A stretch of 64,000 nt of DNA from Aliarcobacter sp. (lineage in GTDB: Bacteria; Campylobacterota; Campylobacteria; Campylobacterales; Arcobacteraceae): contig JAQTXB010000001.1 of the NCBI GenBank assembly GCA_028688995.1, positions 1 to 64,000 on the forward strand. The letters run 5' to 3'. Shown piece by piece: positions 44,938 to 53,407 of the stretch. The first letter of the stretch is position 1. Every line of letters begins with the position of its first letter. Under the pieces are notes generated by a model, which worked only from the letters and a program-made list of their open reading frames with translations, had not been told where the DNA came from and did no database searches. The position numbers and the translations under genes are program-made.

Positions 44938-45975
44938 ATGATAAACATGCAACAATTATCTCAAATGTTACTTGCACTTTTCATAGGTTTTTGTGGTTCT
45001 ATTTTATTTATCTTTTTACATCTTCCACTTCCATGGCTTTTAGGGGCAATTTTCACAACTTCTATTGCCATGCGATTTGAAAATCTTCCAATACAAAGCC
45101 CGAAAATATTTTCAGCTCCTGCTAGGATTTTAATTGGTCTTATTATTGGAAGTGCTTTTACTCCACAAATTTTAGAATTTCTTCATATCTATTTATTTAG
45201 TATTTTATTGATTATTCCCTATTCAATTATTGTTACATTTGCAGGAATGTATTATTATGTTAGATTTCTAAGATTTGATAGAAAAACAGCTTTTTTTAGC
45301 TCAACTCCTGGTGGTGTTGTGGAAATGGTAATTTTAGGAGAAGAACAAAAAGCTGATACTTCAAAAATCACACTTGTTCAATCTTCAAGACTTTTATTTG
45401 TAGTTTTGACTTTGCCTTTTATTATTCAATATGTTTTTCATTTGGATATTAGTGGAAATCAGCTAATTACAAAAGCTCTAAAAGATACAAATATAATTGA
45501 ATTTTTCTATTTAATTATACTTGGTACTTTTGGAGCATTATTGGCAAAAAAGCTAAGAATGTCTGCTGCTTTTCTAATTGGACCAATGATTTTTAGTGTT
45601 ATTGTTTATAGTGGTGGTTTTGTTCATACTTTGATTCCTGATGAATTAATCAAATTTGTTCAAGTAATTTTTGGAACAATAATAGGTTTTACATTTAAAG
45701 GTGTAAAATTACGAATGATTATAAAAACTCTTATGGGAACATTTGGGCATTTTGTGATTATTGCTTTAATCTCTGCCATTTTTGTCTATATTGCTTACCA
45801 TTTTTTTGGTTTTCCAATTGTCTCTATTCTTTTAGCTTTTAGTCCAGGTGGACAAACTGAAATGAATCTAATTGCTTTAATTGTTGGAGCAAATGTTCCA
45901 TACATCACAATTCATCATATTATGCGACTTTTTATTGTAATGAATTTAGCACCAATGGTTGCAAAAAGATTATAA
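44938..45975 (+). CDS. AbrB-family (PF05145) inner-membrane protein
   Basis: A 345-residue protein with about 10 hydrophobic helices arranged as two repeats. Each repeat has a Pro/Gly-rich loop: LPLPWLLGAIF with FFSSTPGGVVEM, and MSAAFLIGPMIF with LLAFSPGGQTEMN. This is the AbrB duplication family, sometimes linked to ammonia-monooxygenase or transport annotations without evidence. The substrate is unknown. Its 3' end overlaps the convergent lipoprotein gene by 6 bases. Confidence 0.85.
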   Translation: MINMQQLSQMLLALFIGFCGSILFIFLHLPLPWLLGAIFTTSIAMRFENLPIQSPKIFSAPARILIGLIIGSAFTPQILEFLHIYLFSILLIIPYSIIVTFAGMYYYVRFLRFDRKTAFFSSTPGGVVEMVILGEEQKADTSKITLVQSSRLLFVVLTLPFIIQYVFHLDISGNQLITKALKDTNIIEFFYLIILGTFGALLAKKLRMSAAFLIGPMIFSVIVYSGGFVHTLIPDELIKFVQVIFGTIIGFTFKGVKLRMIIKTLMGTFGHFVIIALISAIFVYIAYHFFGFPIVSILLAFSPGGQTEMNLIALIVGANVPYITIHHIMRLFIVMNLAPMVAKRL

Positions 45976-46545
45976 ATTTCCTATATTTTTAAATAAATCA
46001 TCCATGATGTCATTTAATGTTTTATTTAAACTATTCACAAATTCATAGGGTTTTATTTGAGCTACTAAAACTTTTTTATCATAAGTAAATGATTTTACAA
46101 GTTTTTCATCTTTTAATAAATCAAACTTTATTTTTAAAACTGCATAAGATTTATCTGCATCTATTTCATTATATATTTTTATTACATTTGTTTTTAAAAC
46201 ATAGTCATATTTAACTTTTGTCTCTTCTTGTGAAACTAAAGAGAAGATATTACTAGCTTGGAAAGATTCTAACAAAGAGTTATGAATCATATTACTTGGA
46301 AGATTCATCCATCTATTTTTTGCATACTCTTCAAATAGATATGGTTTTGTACTATAAAAAATTGACCTTGAATTAAAACTTTTATTTACAAGTGGTTCTT
46401 CAATTAAAATAGATTTATCAATTTTTTTATAACTCTTACTATTTTGTGAAAAATCAATAGAGTAACTATTTGAATCTATTGATTCTTGTTTAAATGAACA
46501 TCCCGATATTAAAACTACTATTAAAAGATAAAAAAGATTTTTCAT
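45970..46545 (-). CDS. ABC-transport auxiliary lipoprotein (PqiC/DUF330-like)
   Basis: A 191-residue lipoprotein (lipobox VLISGCSF). It has the auxiliary pattern of MCE transporters: SIDFS, SILIEEPLVNKSFNSRSIFYSTKPYLFEEYAKNRW and a C-terminal helix. It is the last gene of an MCE operon, 2 bases after the MlaD-like gene, and should act in the outer membrane or periplasm in lipid trafficking. Confidence 0.85.
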   Translation of the reverse strand: MKNLFYLLIVVLISGCSFKQESIDSNSYSIDFSQNSKSYKKIDKSILIEEPLVNKSFNSRSIFYSTKPYLFEEYAKNRWMNLPSNMIHNSLLESFQASNIFSLVSQEETKVKYDYVLKTNVIKIYNEIDADKSYAVLKIKFDLLKDEKLVKSFTYDKKVLVAQIKPYEFVNSLNKTLNDIMDDLFKNIGNL

Positions 46546-46547
46546 GT

Positions 46548-47450
46548 TTATTCTCCTGGGCCATTTTTTATATTTTTTTGTTTAAATAAAATATCACTTG
46601 GACTCTCATTTAAATTATCAATTAAATTTTGTGTCTGTAAAAGTGTTTCATCTAAACCATTTAAAAGTGTATTTAACTTATCAAAACTCTCTTTAGACAT
46701 ATCTTTTATATCAAAAGTTCCTTTTTTTACTTCACTTAAAAGTTGTGTTGATAACTCTTTAAAACTATTTGCAGATTTTTCAATACTTATAAAAGATTTA
46801 TTTCCTGTTTTTGCTAATGTTGAAATATTATTTAAAAGCTCATCAATTTTTTTCTCATTTGCCACAAGATAAGAGCTAAATTGTTCCATGTTGTTCATAC
46901 TATTTTGAGTTTTAGCAAGTATTTGTGAAATTGAACTTATATTTTCATCATCTAAAAGTTTTTTCATTTGAGCTAATACAATCGTTAATTCATTTGTTAA
47001 ATCAGTTGTTGAATCAACTAAAGTTGTCAAATCTGATGTTTTTGATTTGATGACTTTTATTCCTTTTTCATTTACTTCTAAAAGTTTAGAATCATTACTT
47101 CCACCTTTTAACTCAATATATTTAAGTCCAGTAATTCCAAGATTTCCTAAAACTGCATAGTTATCCTCTTTTATTGGAGTTCCTTTATTAATTACTATAT
47201 TTATCTCTATCTCTTCTGAGTTATTAGGATTTATTTTTATCTCATATACATTTCCAACTGCAAAACCTTTATATTTAATGGCAGAACCAAGATTTAATCC
47301 AGAAATTGACTCTTTAAAATAGATAGTATATTCATCAAATTTTTTCTTTTCAAAACCATATTTTCCCAACCAAAATATAATAGCTAGAAGTAAAATTATA
47401 AGTGTGCTAATAAATAGCCCTATTTTAAAAAAGTTTATTTTAGTATCCAT
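46548..47450 (-). CDS. mlaD: MlaD-family MCE-domain protein
   Basis: A 300-residue protein with an N-terminal membrane anchor (about residues 8-27), one MCE domain (about 38-115, with SGLNLGSAIKYKGFAVGNV and LGITGLKYIELKGG) and a long helical C-terminus (about 130-290) that would extend across the periplasm. It binds phospholipids in transport between the membranes. Its coding end abuts the lipoprotein gene. Confidence 0.92.
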   Translation of the reverse strand: MDTKINFFKIGLFISTLIILLLAIIFWLGKYGFEKKKFDEYTIYFKESISGLNLGSAIKYKGFAVGNVYEIKINPNNSEEIEINIVINKGTPIKEDNYAVLGNLGITGLKYIELKGGSNDSKLLEVNEKGIKVIKSKTSDLTTLVDSTTDLTNELTIVLAQMKKLLDDENISSISQILAKTQNSMNNMEQFSSYLVANEKKIDELLNNISTLAKTGNKSFISIEKSANSFKELSTQLLSEVKKGTFDIKDMSKESFDKLNTLLNGLDETLLQTQNLIDNLNESPSDILFKQKNIKNGPGE

Positions 47451-48184
47451 TATTTGCCTTTATTTGTTAAAAAATCTTCTATAAATTCATCTTTTGAGTT
47501 TAAAGCTTGGGTTATATTTCCATCAAAAATTATCTTTTGTTTTAATATTATAAATCTATCTAAAACTGTTTTTATTGTTTCTAAATCGTGTGTTATAACA
47601 ATAATCGTAATATTTAACATATCTCTTAAATTTATTATTAGTTCATTTATTTTTTGAGTACTTGAAGGATCTAATCCACTTGTTGGTTCATCCAAAAATA
47701 AAATTTTTGGTTGCATTGCAAGACTTCGTGCAAGAGCTACTCTTTTTTTCATTCCACCACTTAGCTGTGATGGATAAAGTAAAGCTGAACTTTTTGGAAG
47801 CCCTACAATTTCTAGATTTGTGTATGCTATTTTTTCTATTAAATCTCTTGGTAAATCTGTGTATTCTTTTAACATTACAGAGATATTTTCAATAACATTT
47901 AAAAAAGAGTACAAAGCTCCAAACTGAAAAAGATAAGAAAACTGCTGTTTTAAATCTTGACTCTCTTTTAAACTTAAAGTTGAAATATCTTTTCCTAATA
48001 TTTCAATATTTCCCTTTTGAATTGGGTCTAACATTACCATCTGTTTTACAAGTGTTGTTTTTCCTGAACCACTTCCACCCAAGATTCCAAATATCTCTTT
48101 TTCATTTATAGAAAAGGAAATATCCTTATGGACTATATTTTCTCCAAAGATTGTTGATAAGTTAGTTACTTTTATAATTTCCAT
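47450..48184 (-). CDS. mlaF: MlaF-type ABC transporter ATP-binding protein
   Basis: A 244-residue ATPase: Walker A GGSGSGKTT (near 35), a Q-loop in FSYLFQFGALYS, the MlaF-like signature LSGGMKKRVALARSLA, Walker B ILFLDEPTSGLDP and the H-loop VITHDL. It overlaps mlaE and mlaD by single bases, as expected for one lipid transporter. Confidence 0.94.
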   Translation of the reverse strand: MEIIKVTNLSTIFGENIVHKDISFSINEKEIFGILGGSGSGKTTLVKQMVMLDPIQKGNIEILGKDISTLSLKESQDLKQQFSYLFQFGALYSFLNVIENISVMLKEYTDLPRDLIEKIAYTNLEIVGLPKSSALLYPSQLSGGMKKRVALARSLAMQPKILFLDEPTSGLDPSSTQKINELIINLRDMLNITIIVITHDLETIKTVLDRFIILKQKIIFDGNITQALNSKDEFIEDFLTNKGK

Positions 48185-49353
48185 TATATTCCAATTTGTG
48201 TCAAAATCACTGAGAATATGGCATTTAAAGCAATTACTACAAAGATAGCATTTACAACACTAATTGTTGTATATTTTCCTATGCTTGTAGTGTTATTTTG
48301 TACTTGAAATCCCCTATAACAACCTATTAAAGCAATTGCTATTCCAAAAAAAACAGATTTCCCAACTCCAATCAAAAGGTGTTTTAATGGAACTTCTTGC
48401 CCCATTCTATTTATAAATTGAACAAAAGTTATATCCAAATCAGTAAAAGCTATAACCATTCCTCCAAATATTCCAATCATATCTGCAAAAAATACCAAAA
48501 GAGGTAAAGAGATAAGTAAAGCAAAAATTCTTGGTAATACTAAAAATGTCATTGGTTCAAAATCCATAGTTCTCATTGCATCTATTTCATCTGTAATTTT
48601 CATAGCTCCAATTTCAGCGGTATAAGAACTAGAACTTCGTCCAGCAATTACAATAGCTGTCACCAAAGGTGCAATCTCTCTAAACATTGTAATACAAATC
48701 ATCTCAACTATAAAAATATTTGCTCCAAATTTTTCAAGTTGAACAGCTCCTTGATAAGCAATTACAACTCCCACTAAAAAAGAGGTAACTCCCACAATAA
48801 AAAGGGCATTTACAGCAGAAGTATCAATATATTTGAACATTGCTTTAAATCTTATTTTACTTGGATTAAAAAGTGAATATACAAAATAATAAAAAACTTT
48901 CCCCATAAAATTTATAAAGTCAATTCCAGTTAGATAAAGTTCATATGTTTTTTTACCAATATCTTCTATGATACTTTTTTGTTCTTTTATTTCTACATCA
49001 TTATCTTGATAATGTTTTTCATAAAATCTATAAATCTCCTCAAAAGAGTCTAGATTTTTTAGTATTAGGTTTTGTTCTTCAAAAGTTTTGAAAAATGAGA
49101 TTAGATAGATAATTGCTGAGTTATCCCACTCTTTTAGATTTTGGAAATTTACAATTAATTTTGAGTTTTTTTGTATGTTTGTTTTATTTAAGGCTTGGAT
49201 ATTTTTATTAAGAGTTTTTTTGTTCCAAGTATTTAGTAATATTAGTTCAGTTGTATTATCATCTAACTCTTTTATTTCGAAATCATAATCTTTCATAAAA
49301 CTATTTATCCTTTCAAAAAAACTGACTTTACATATTAACCTAGATTTTAACAT
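48184..49353 (-). CDS. mlaE: MlaE-type permease with N-terminal STAS-like domain
   Basis: A 389-residue protein. The first ~125 residues are soluble and STAS-like (LIVNFQNLKEWDNSAIIYLISFF). The rest is the MlaE membrane domain, with AVNALFIVGVTSFLVGVVIAYQ, the conserved FGANIFIVEMICITMFREIAPLVTAI region and AEIGAMKITDEIDAM. STAS-MlaE fusions are frequent outside gamma-proteobacteria. Two starts are possible, at 49353 (AAGG 8 bases upstream) and at 49296; the first is used. Confidence 0.9.
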   Translation of the reverse strand: MLKSRLICKVSFFERINSFMKDYDFEIKELDDNTTELILLNTWNKKTLNKNIQALNKTNIQKNSKLIVNFQNLKEWDNSAIIYLISFFKTFEEQNLILKNLDSFEEIYRFYEKHYQDNDVEIKEQKSIIEDIGKKTYELYLTGIDFINFMGKVFYYFVYSLFNPSKIRFKAMFKYIDTSAVNALFIVGVTSFLVGVVIAYQGAVQLEKFGANIFIVEMICITMFREIAPLVTAIVIAGRSSSSYTAEIGAMKITDEIDAMRTMDFEPMTFLVLPRIFALLISLPLLVFFADMIGIFGGMVIAFTDLDITFVQFINRMGQEVPLKHLLIGVGKSVFFGIAIALIGCYRGFQVQNNTTSIGKYTTISVVNAIFVVIALNAIFSVILTQIGI

Positions 49354-49420
49354 ATAGTTTGCCTTAACTACATTAAAAAGTCACAATAAAAAAGGGTATA
49401 AAAATTGCATATAAGAAACC

Positions 49421-49984
49421 ATGGATGAAAAATATAAATTAGAAAATTACGAACGTTTTTTTGGGGAATTTAGAGAAAATGGTGCCCATTGGGATAAAAT
49501 AGAAAAAAGAACAGCAACACTATTTCAAGTACTAATTGATGGGGATTTAAAAGAGTTAGTTTTTGTTTTGAAATATTATCCAAAATATATAGAGATAGTT
49601 TGTGACCATTTTAGATATTTATATAACTATTCAGCTCAAGAAGCTGATATATTTGCCGCTTCAAAGCTTTTAGAATTAAGTGAAGGTTATCATCAAAAGC
49701 AGTTTGTGCGGAATCTCTTGCGAAAACTGCAAAGAATTGATGAGTTTGATATATCTGAATTAAATAGATTTTTAAATGATTTGATTAAAGACCAAGAGAG
49801 ACTTCACCCAATAATCTTAAGTTATTATAAAAATGAGATTGAAAAAAATATTGAAATAAATAATTATCATAAACTGCAAGTTAAGGTTATTGAAAAAAAC
49901 CTAATAAAACTTCCTGTAAATAGTGATTTTGATTTTAGTGCAAATGATAGAGATGCAAATTTAGATATTCCATATATGGATTAA
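49421..49984 (+). CDS. Protein of unknown function, first of a two-gene unit
   Basis: A 187-residue, soluble, mostly helical and acidic protein with no signal peptide or recognised domain. The N-terminus has many aromatic residues (YERFFGEFRENGAHWDKIEKR). It is divergent from mlaE, 67 bases away, and 9 bases before the next unknown gene, which has a GGAGAG ribosome-binding site. Codon use is like the neighbours. Nothing here shows a link to the Mla system beyond adjacency. Confidence 0.7.
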   Translation: MDEKYKLENYERFFGEFRENGAHWDKIEKRTATLFQVLIDGDLKELVFVLKYYPKYIEIVCDHFRYLYNYSAQEADIFAASKLLELSEGYHQKQFVRNLLRKLQRIDEFDISELNRFLNDLIKDQERLHPIILSYYKNEIEKNIEINNYHKLQVKVIEKNLIKLPVNSDFDFSANDRDANLDIPYMD

Positions 49985-49993
49985 GGAGAGAAA

Positions 49994-50350
49994 ATGAATT
50001 ATTTTAAAAAAGCTTATGATTGGGCATTAAGCCATAACTTTGAACCAATTGAAGTTGAATATGCTTCAAAATTAGCTTTAAAAATGTTAGATGACAGTTG
50101 TCAAATGAACTCTCACGATAGGGAAGTTTTTTTTAATGTTTATGATGCAATTTGTGATAGAAATGATATATCTTTAGATGATGAAGTAAACAAACTTATT
50201 ATCCTAGCAAGAGATAGAAACACTATCTATGCGAAACCAGAATTTGCGAATATTGTTCATGCCTGTAAAGAGGAGATTATTCCAAGTATGTTAAGAGTTC
50301 ACATGAAAGCTTTCAAAGCGATGGTTAGAAAAAATCTTGATATGAATTAA
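49994..50350 (+). CDS. Small helical protein of unknown function
   Basis: A 118-residue soluble helical protein with no recognised family. It has a good ribosome-binding site (AAGGAGAG) 7 bases before the ATG. The stop codon TAA lies in the loop of a perfect hairpin shared with the convergent chemotaxis gene. It is probably co-expressed with the preceding unknown gene. Confidence 0.7.
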   Translation: MNYFKKAYDWALSHNFEPIEVEYASKLALKMLDDSCQMNSHDREVFFNVYDAICDRNDISLDDEVNKLIILARDRNTIYAKPEFANIVHACKEEIIPSMLRVHMKAFKAMVRKNLDMN

Positions 50351-50362
50351 ATTCATATCAAG
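50329..50362 (-). terminator. Terminator of the chemotaxis operon, overlapping the opposite stop codon
   Basis: CTTGATATGAAT/ATTCATATCAAG forms a 12-bp perfect stem (50336-50347 with 50351-50362) with a TAA loop. On the minus strand it is followed by a T-run (ATTTTTT), so it ends the PAS-MCP operon. It starts directly after the MCP stop codon. The plus-strand gene's stop (50348-50350) is its loop. Confidence 0.82.
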
Positions 50363-51619
50363 TCAATAGTTTTTAGCTTTAACACTATCTTTTCCATGAA
50401 ATTCTTTAGTATTTGCATTAGATACTACAAGTTTTGCTATATCATCTGTTAGAATTGCAACATCATGAGTTTCGGATGCAATACTTGCATTTTCTTGTGT
50501 TTGTTGGTCAATACTATTTATTGCATCATTAATTTGTTCAATTCCAAGTAATTGTTCTTTACTTGACATCTCTATATCTTGAATCAAATTTATTGTTTGT
50601 GAAATATCCTCATTTAATTGTTTATAGCCAATTATCATATTCGTAGCTATATCTTTACCTTGATTTGCTTTCGAAGTTGCATTTTCAACTATTGTCTTTA
50701 TCTCTTTTGCCGCTTCTGCACTTCGTGAAGCTAAGTTTCTTACTTCAGCTGCAACAACTGCAAATCCTTTTCCTGCTTCTCCTGCAGTTGCCGCTTCAAC
50801 GGCTGCATTTAAGGAAAGGATATTTGTTTGAAATGCTATTTGGTCAATAATTGAAATAGAATCATTAATTAAATTTACTTGTGCATTTATTTCGTCCATT
50901 GCAACTGTTGTTTGATTTGCAAGTTTTTCACCATTTAAAACTGATTTTGTTACATCGTTTGAATAAGTTGCCATTTTTGCAATAGTTTCTGTATTATTCC
51001 TAATATTAGAAGTTATCTCTTCTATTGCAGCGGCTGTCTCTTCAAGTCTTGAAGCTGCTTCAGTTGAGCTTATATTTAACTTATCTACATTTTCAAGTAA
51101 TATATTTGAACTTATATCTAAAGTTAATCCATTTGATTTATTTTCTATAAGCATAACTGTTATATTTTCTTGAAGAATATTTATTCTTTCAAATAAAGAA
51201 TTAAAATCACCGAAAACATTTCTTGTATCAAGTTTATTTAGATAGTTATATTTACTATATTCATCTAAAACTTTTAACATATTATCAATATTAGTTTTCA
51301 TTGAGTAATTTAAATTATTAATTACACTTGCAATGTAATTCAATTTTATATTTGATGTCTTAATATTAAAAATTCTATCACTAAAATCACCTTTCATCAT
51401 TTTCTCAGCAACAAGCATAATTTCACCGTAAATATGCAATTCATCGTCATTTTTCTTATTCAAAATCTCTATAATTAAATCTAATCTTTTTGTAACTTCT
51501 TTATTCTTCCTTGAAGATTTAAAATCATTCGGAACTATAATATTCGTTTTATTATTTAAATAGTCAATAATATTATCTAGACTATTAATTATATTTTTAT
51601 CTGCATTACTAAAAAACAT
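50363..51619 (-). CDS. Cytoplasmic methyl-accepting chemotaxis protein
   Basis: A 418-residue MCP without transmembrane helices or an N-terminal sensor. The first ~180 residues are helical and HAMP-like ([31 protein letters not shown]). The signalling domain (about 190-400) includes the highly conserved hairpin [20 protein letters not shown] and [15 protein letters not shown], which bind CheA and CheW. With the separate PAS protein upstream (7 bases away), it resembles the split energy-taxis receptors of Campylobacter (CetA/CetB), though CetA is membrane-bound. Confidence 0.92.
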   Translation of the reverse strand: MFFSNADKNIINSLDNIIDYLNNKTNIIVPNDFKSSRKNKEVTKRLDLIIEILNKKNDDELHIYGEIMLVAEKMMKGDFSDRIFNIKTSNIKLNYIASVINNLNYSMKTNIDNMLKVLDEYSKYNYLNKLDTRNVFGDFNSLFERINILQENITVMLIENKSNGLTLDISSNILLENVDKLNISSTEAASRLEETAAAIEEITSNIRNNTETIAKMATYSNDVTKSVLNGEKLANQTTVAMDEINAQVNLINDSISIIDQIAFQTNILSLNAAVEAATAGEAGKGFAVVAAEVRNLASRSAEAAKEIKTIVENATSKANQGKDIATNMIIGYKQLNEDISQTINLIQDIEMSSKEQLLGIEQINDAINSIDQQTQENASIASETHDVAILTDDIAKLVVSNANTKEFHGKDSVKAKNY

Positions 51620-51626
51620 TATCTAC

Positions 51627-52010
51627 CTACGCAAGTGTTGAATAAAGTTTAATTGCATCAGCTATTTCTTGATTTGTAGGTTTAACTCTAACTGAAATAT
51701 ATCTCAACTCACCTAAAGAAGTTTTAGAGGGATATGCAGTTGCATTAACCCAATAATATCCTCCATCTTTAGTTCTATTTTTCACAATACCTTTCCAAAT
51801 TTTCCCACTTTGTATAGTTTTCCATAAATCTTCAAATGCAGCCTTTGGCATATCTGGATGTCTTACTTTATTATGAGATTGTTCAATTAATTCATTTAAT
51901 GAATAACCGGCAATTTTACAAAAGTCTTCATTCGCAAATTTTATAATACCTTTTGCATCTGTTTCAGTAACTATAATCATTTCTTCAGGCATTTTTATTT
52001 CTTGTTCCAT
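51627..52010 (-). CDS. PAS-domain sensor protein paired with MCP (Aer/CetB-like)
   Basis: A 127-residue single PAS domain with VTETDAKGIIKFANEDFCKIAGYSL, HNKVRHPDMPKAAFEDLW and the loop GIVKNRTKDGGYYWVNATAYP, the pattern of the Aer-type PAS that binds FAD. It lacks other domains and would signal redox state to the MCP encoded downstream. Its transcript seems to start about 215 bases upstream at the TGAGTCA-repeat promoter. Confidence 0.88.
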   Translation of the reverse strand: MEQEIKMPEEMIIVTETDAKGIIKFANEDFCKIAGYSLNELIEQSHNKVRHPDMPKAAFEDLWKTIQSGKIWKGIVKNRTKDGGYYWVNATAYPSKTSLGELRYISVRVKPTNQEIADAIKLYSTLA

Positions 52011-52231
52011 TAATTAAATCCTTGTGTTTATTAAATGTATTTAGTTTGTCTTATTTTTTCATTAAAATATTATTAAATAATATTTTCTACTATGAGAAGA
52101 TTTAATGATTAAATCTATTATTCTAAGAATATTCGGTATTATAGGATAAATTTACTTATTTTTGTTAATAGAACTCAATTAACACTATATTAACTTAAAT
52201 TAAAAAAGATTATTAAATATATTTTTTTGAA

Positions 52232-52265
52232 ATTATACCACTTCAAATGACTCATAAATGACTCA
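52232..52265 (-). promoter_or_regulatory. PAS-MCP promoter with TGAGTCA direct repeat
   Basis: On the minus strand TGAGTCA (52265-52259), 4 bases, TGAGTCA (52254-52248), 10 bases, TATAAT (52237-52232). Half-sites, spacings, -10 and even the TTT after the second half-site are the same as at 10692-10725. The predicted start near 52225 gives a leader of about 215 nt. Confidence 0.78.
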
Positions 52266-52411
52266 TTTTAAATATTATTAATAAAGAAATATATTTTGTT
52301 CATTTACACATATAAAACCAATGATATAAAATATTCGATGACTCAAAAAAAAGTATCAAAATAATGTACCAATTCCTTTATATGTTTATTACAGATTTAT
52401 TCTTATTGTAA

Positions 52412-52417
52412 TATACT
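52412..52417 (+). promoter_or_regulatory. -10 box of the YbhGFSR-like operon
   Basis: TATACT preceded by TGTAA, 33 bases upstream of the GTG start at 52450, with AAGGA as the ribosome-binding site in between. Confidence 0.55.
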
Positions 52418-52449
52418 GCTTTTTATTCAATCCTATATAAAGGACCTTT

Positions 52450-53406
52450 GTGAAAAAGCTCTTCTTATTTTTACCCCTTTGTCTTATCTATTTTAGTGGT
52501 TGTTATCAAGAAAAAAAAGAGACTAAATTTTATGGAAATGTTGATGTTCGAACAGTATCTTTAGCTTTTAGAGTTTCAGGAAGATTGGAAACATTAAACT
52601 TTGATGAGGGAGAAAAACTAAAAAAAGGTGACGTAATTGCCACAATTGAAAACTCTATTTTTAAAGAAAATCTAAACCAAATAAATGCTCAAATAAATCT
52701 GCAAGAGATTCAAATACAAAAACTTGAAAAAGGTTACAGAATAGAAGAGATAGAAAAATCAAAGGCTAAACTTTCTGAAGTAAAAGCAAACCTAGATAGA
52801 ATAAACAAAGATTTCCAAAGAGCCCAAACCCTTTTAAAAAGTAACTCAATCTCAGAACAATCTTATGATAATACAAAATCACAAGCTTTGGATTTACAAG
52901 CTCAATATGATTATGCAAAAAACTCTTTAGAACTACTTCAAAATGGTTATGAAAAAGAGGACATTTTAAGTGCAAAAGCTACCCTTGAATCACTAAAAGC
53001 CCAAAAAAATATCTTACAAATAAATTATGATGATACGGTTTTATATTCACCAGTTGATGGAACAATAATCACAAAAGTATATGAAGTAGGCTCAATTGTA
53101 AATAGTTCTCAAACTATTGTTGAAATTGCAAAAAGTGATGAATTTTGGGTGAGAAGTTATTTAAGTGAAAAATATCTAGGTGTTGTAAAAACAGGTATGA
53201 AAGCAGTAATTACAACTGATAGTAATAAAACTTATGAGGGAATTGTTAGTTTCATTTCACCACTTGCAGAATTTACACCAAAAACTGTACAAACAGAAGA
53301 TTTACGAACTGATTTGGTTTATAGGTTTAGAATTATTGTAAATAATGTTGATGATAATCTAAAACAAGGAATGCCAGTAACCATCACTTTCCCTCAAATC
53401 AACTAA
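52450..53406 (+). CDS. HlyD/YbhG-type membrane-fusion lipoprotein
   Basis: A 318-residue periplasmic adaptor starting at GTG. The signal sequence ends in a possible lipobox (LIYFSGCYQ). The biotinyl-lipoyl-like domain is split (VDVRTVSLAFRVSGRLETL and VLYSPVDGTIITKVYEVGSIV) around a long helical hairpin (about 75-185). It connects the inner-membrane exporter to an outer-membrane channel. It is the first gene of a four-gene unit with the fused ATPase (1 base apart) and two permeases. Confidence 0.9.
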   Translation: MKKLFLFLPLCLIYFSGCYQEKKETKFYGNVDVRTVSLAFRVSGRLETLNFDEGEKLKKGDVIATIENSIFKENLNQINAQINLQEIQIQKLEKGYRIEEIEKSKAKLSEVKANLDRINKDFQRAQTLLKSNSISEQSYDNTKSQALDLQAQYDYAKNSLELLQNGYEKEDILSAKATLESLKAQKNILQINYDDTVLYSPVDGTIITKVYEVGSIVNSSQTIVEIAKSDEFWVRSYLSEKYLGVVKTGMKAVITTDSNKTYEGIVSFISPLAEFTPKTVQTEDLRTDLVYRFRIIVNNVDDNLKQGMPVTITFPQIN

Positions 53407-53407
53407 T

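Larger units (their letters stand above)
52011..52449. other. 439-base intergenic region with palindromes and divergent promoters
   Basis: No ORF is evident. It holds a 23-base palindrome (52064-52086; AAAATATTATT and its complement), a 17-base palindrome (52099-52115; GATTTAAT/ATTAAATC), a minus-strand TATAAT at 52138-52143, the TGAGTCA promoter at 52232-52265, a single TGAGTCA half-site at 52339-52345 with TATATC 10 bases further, and a plus-strand -10 for the exporter genes at 52412-52417. The first two palindromes fall in the long leader of the PAS-MCP mRNA. Confidence 0.6.

Noticed and set aside
52339..52345. Third TGAGTCA site with TATATC 10 bases away
   Set aside because: Only one half-site is present; the position of the other is a run of A. 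Kept as a remark, not called as a promoter.
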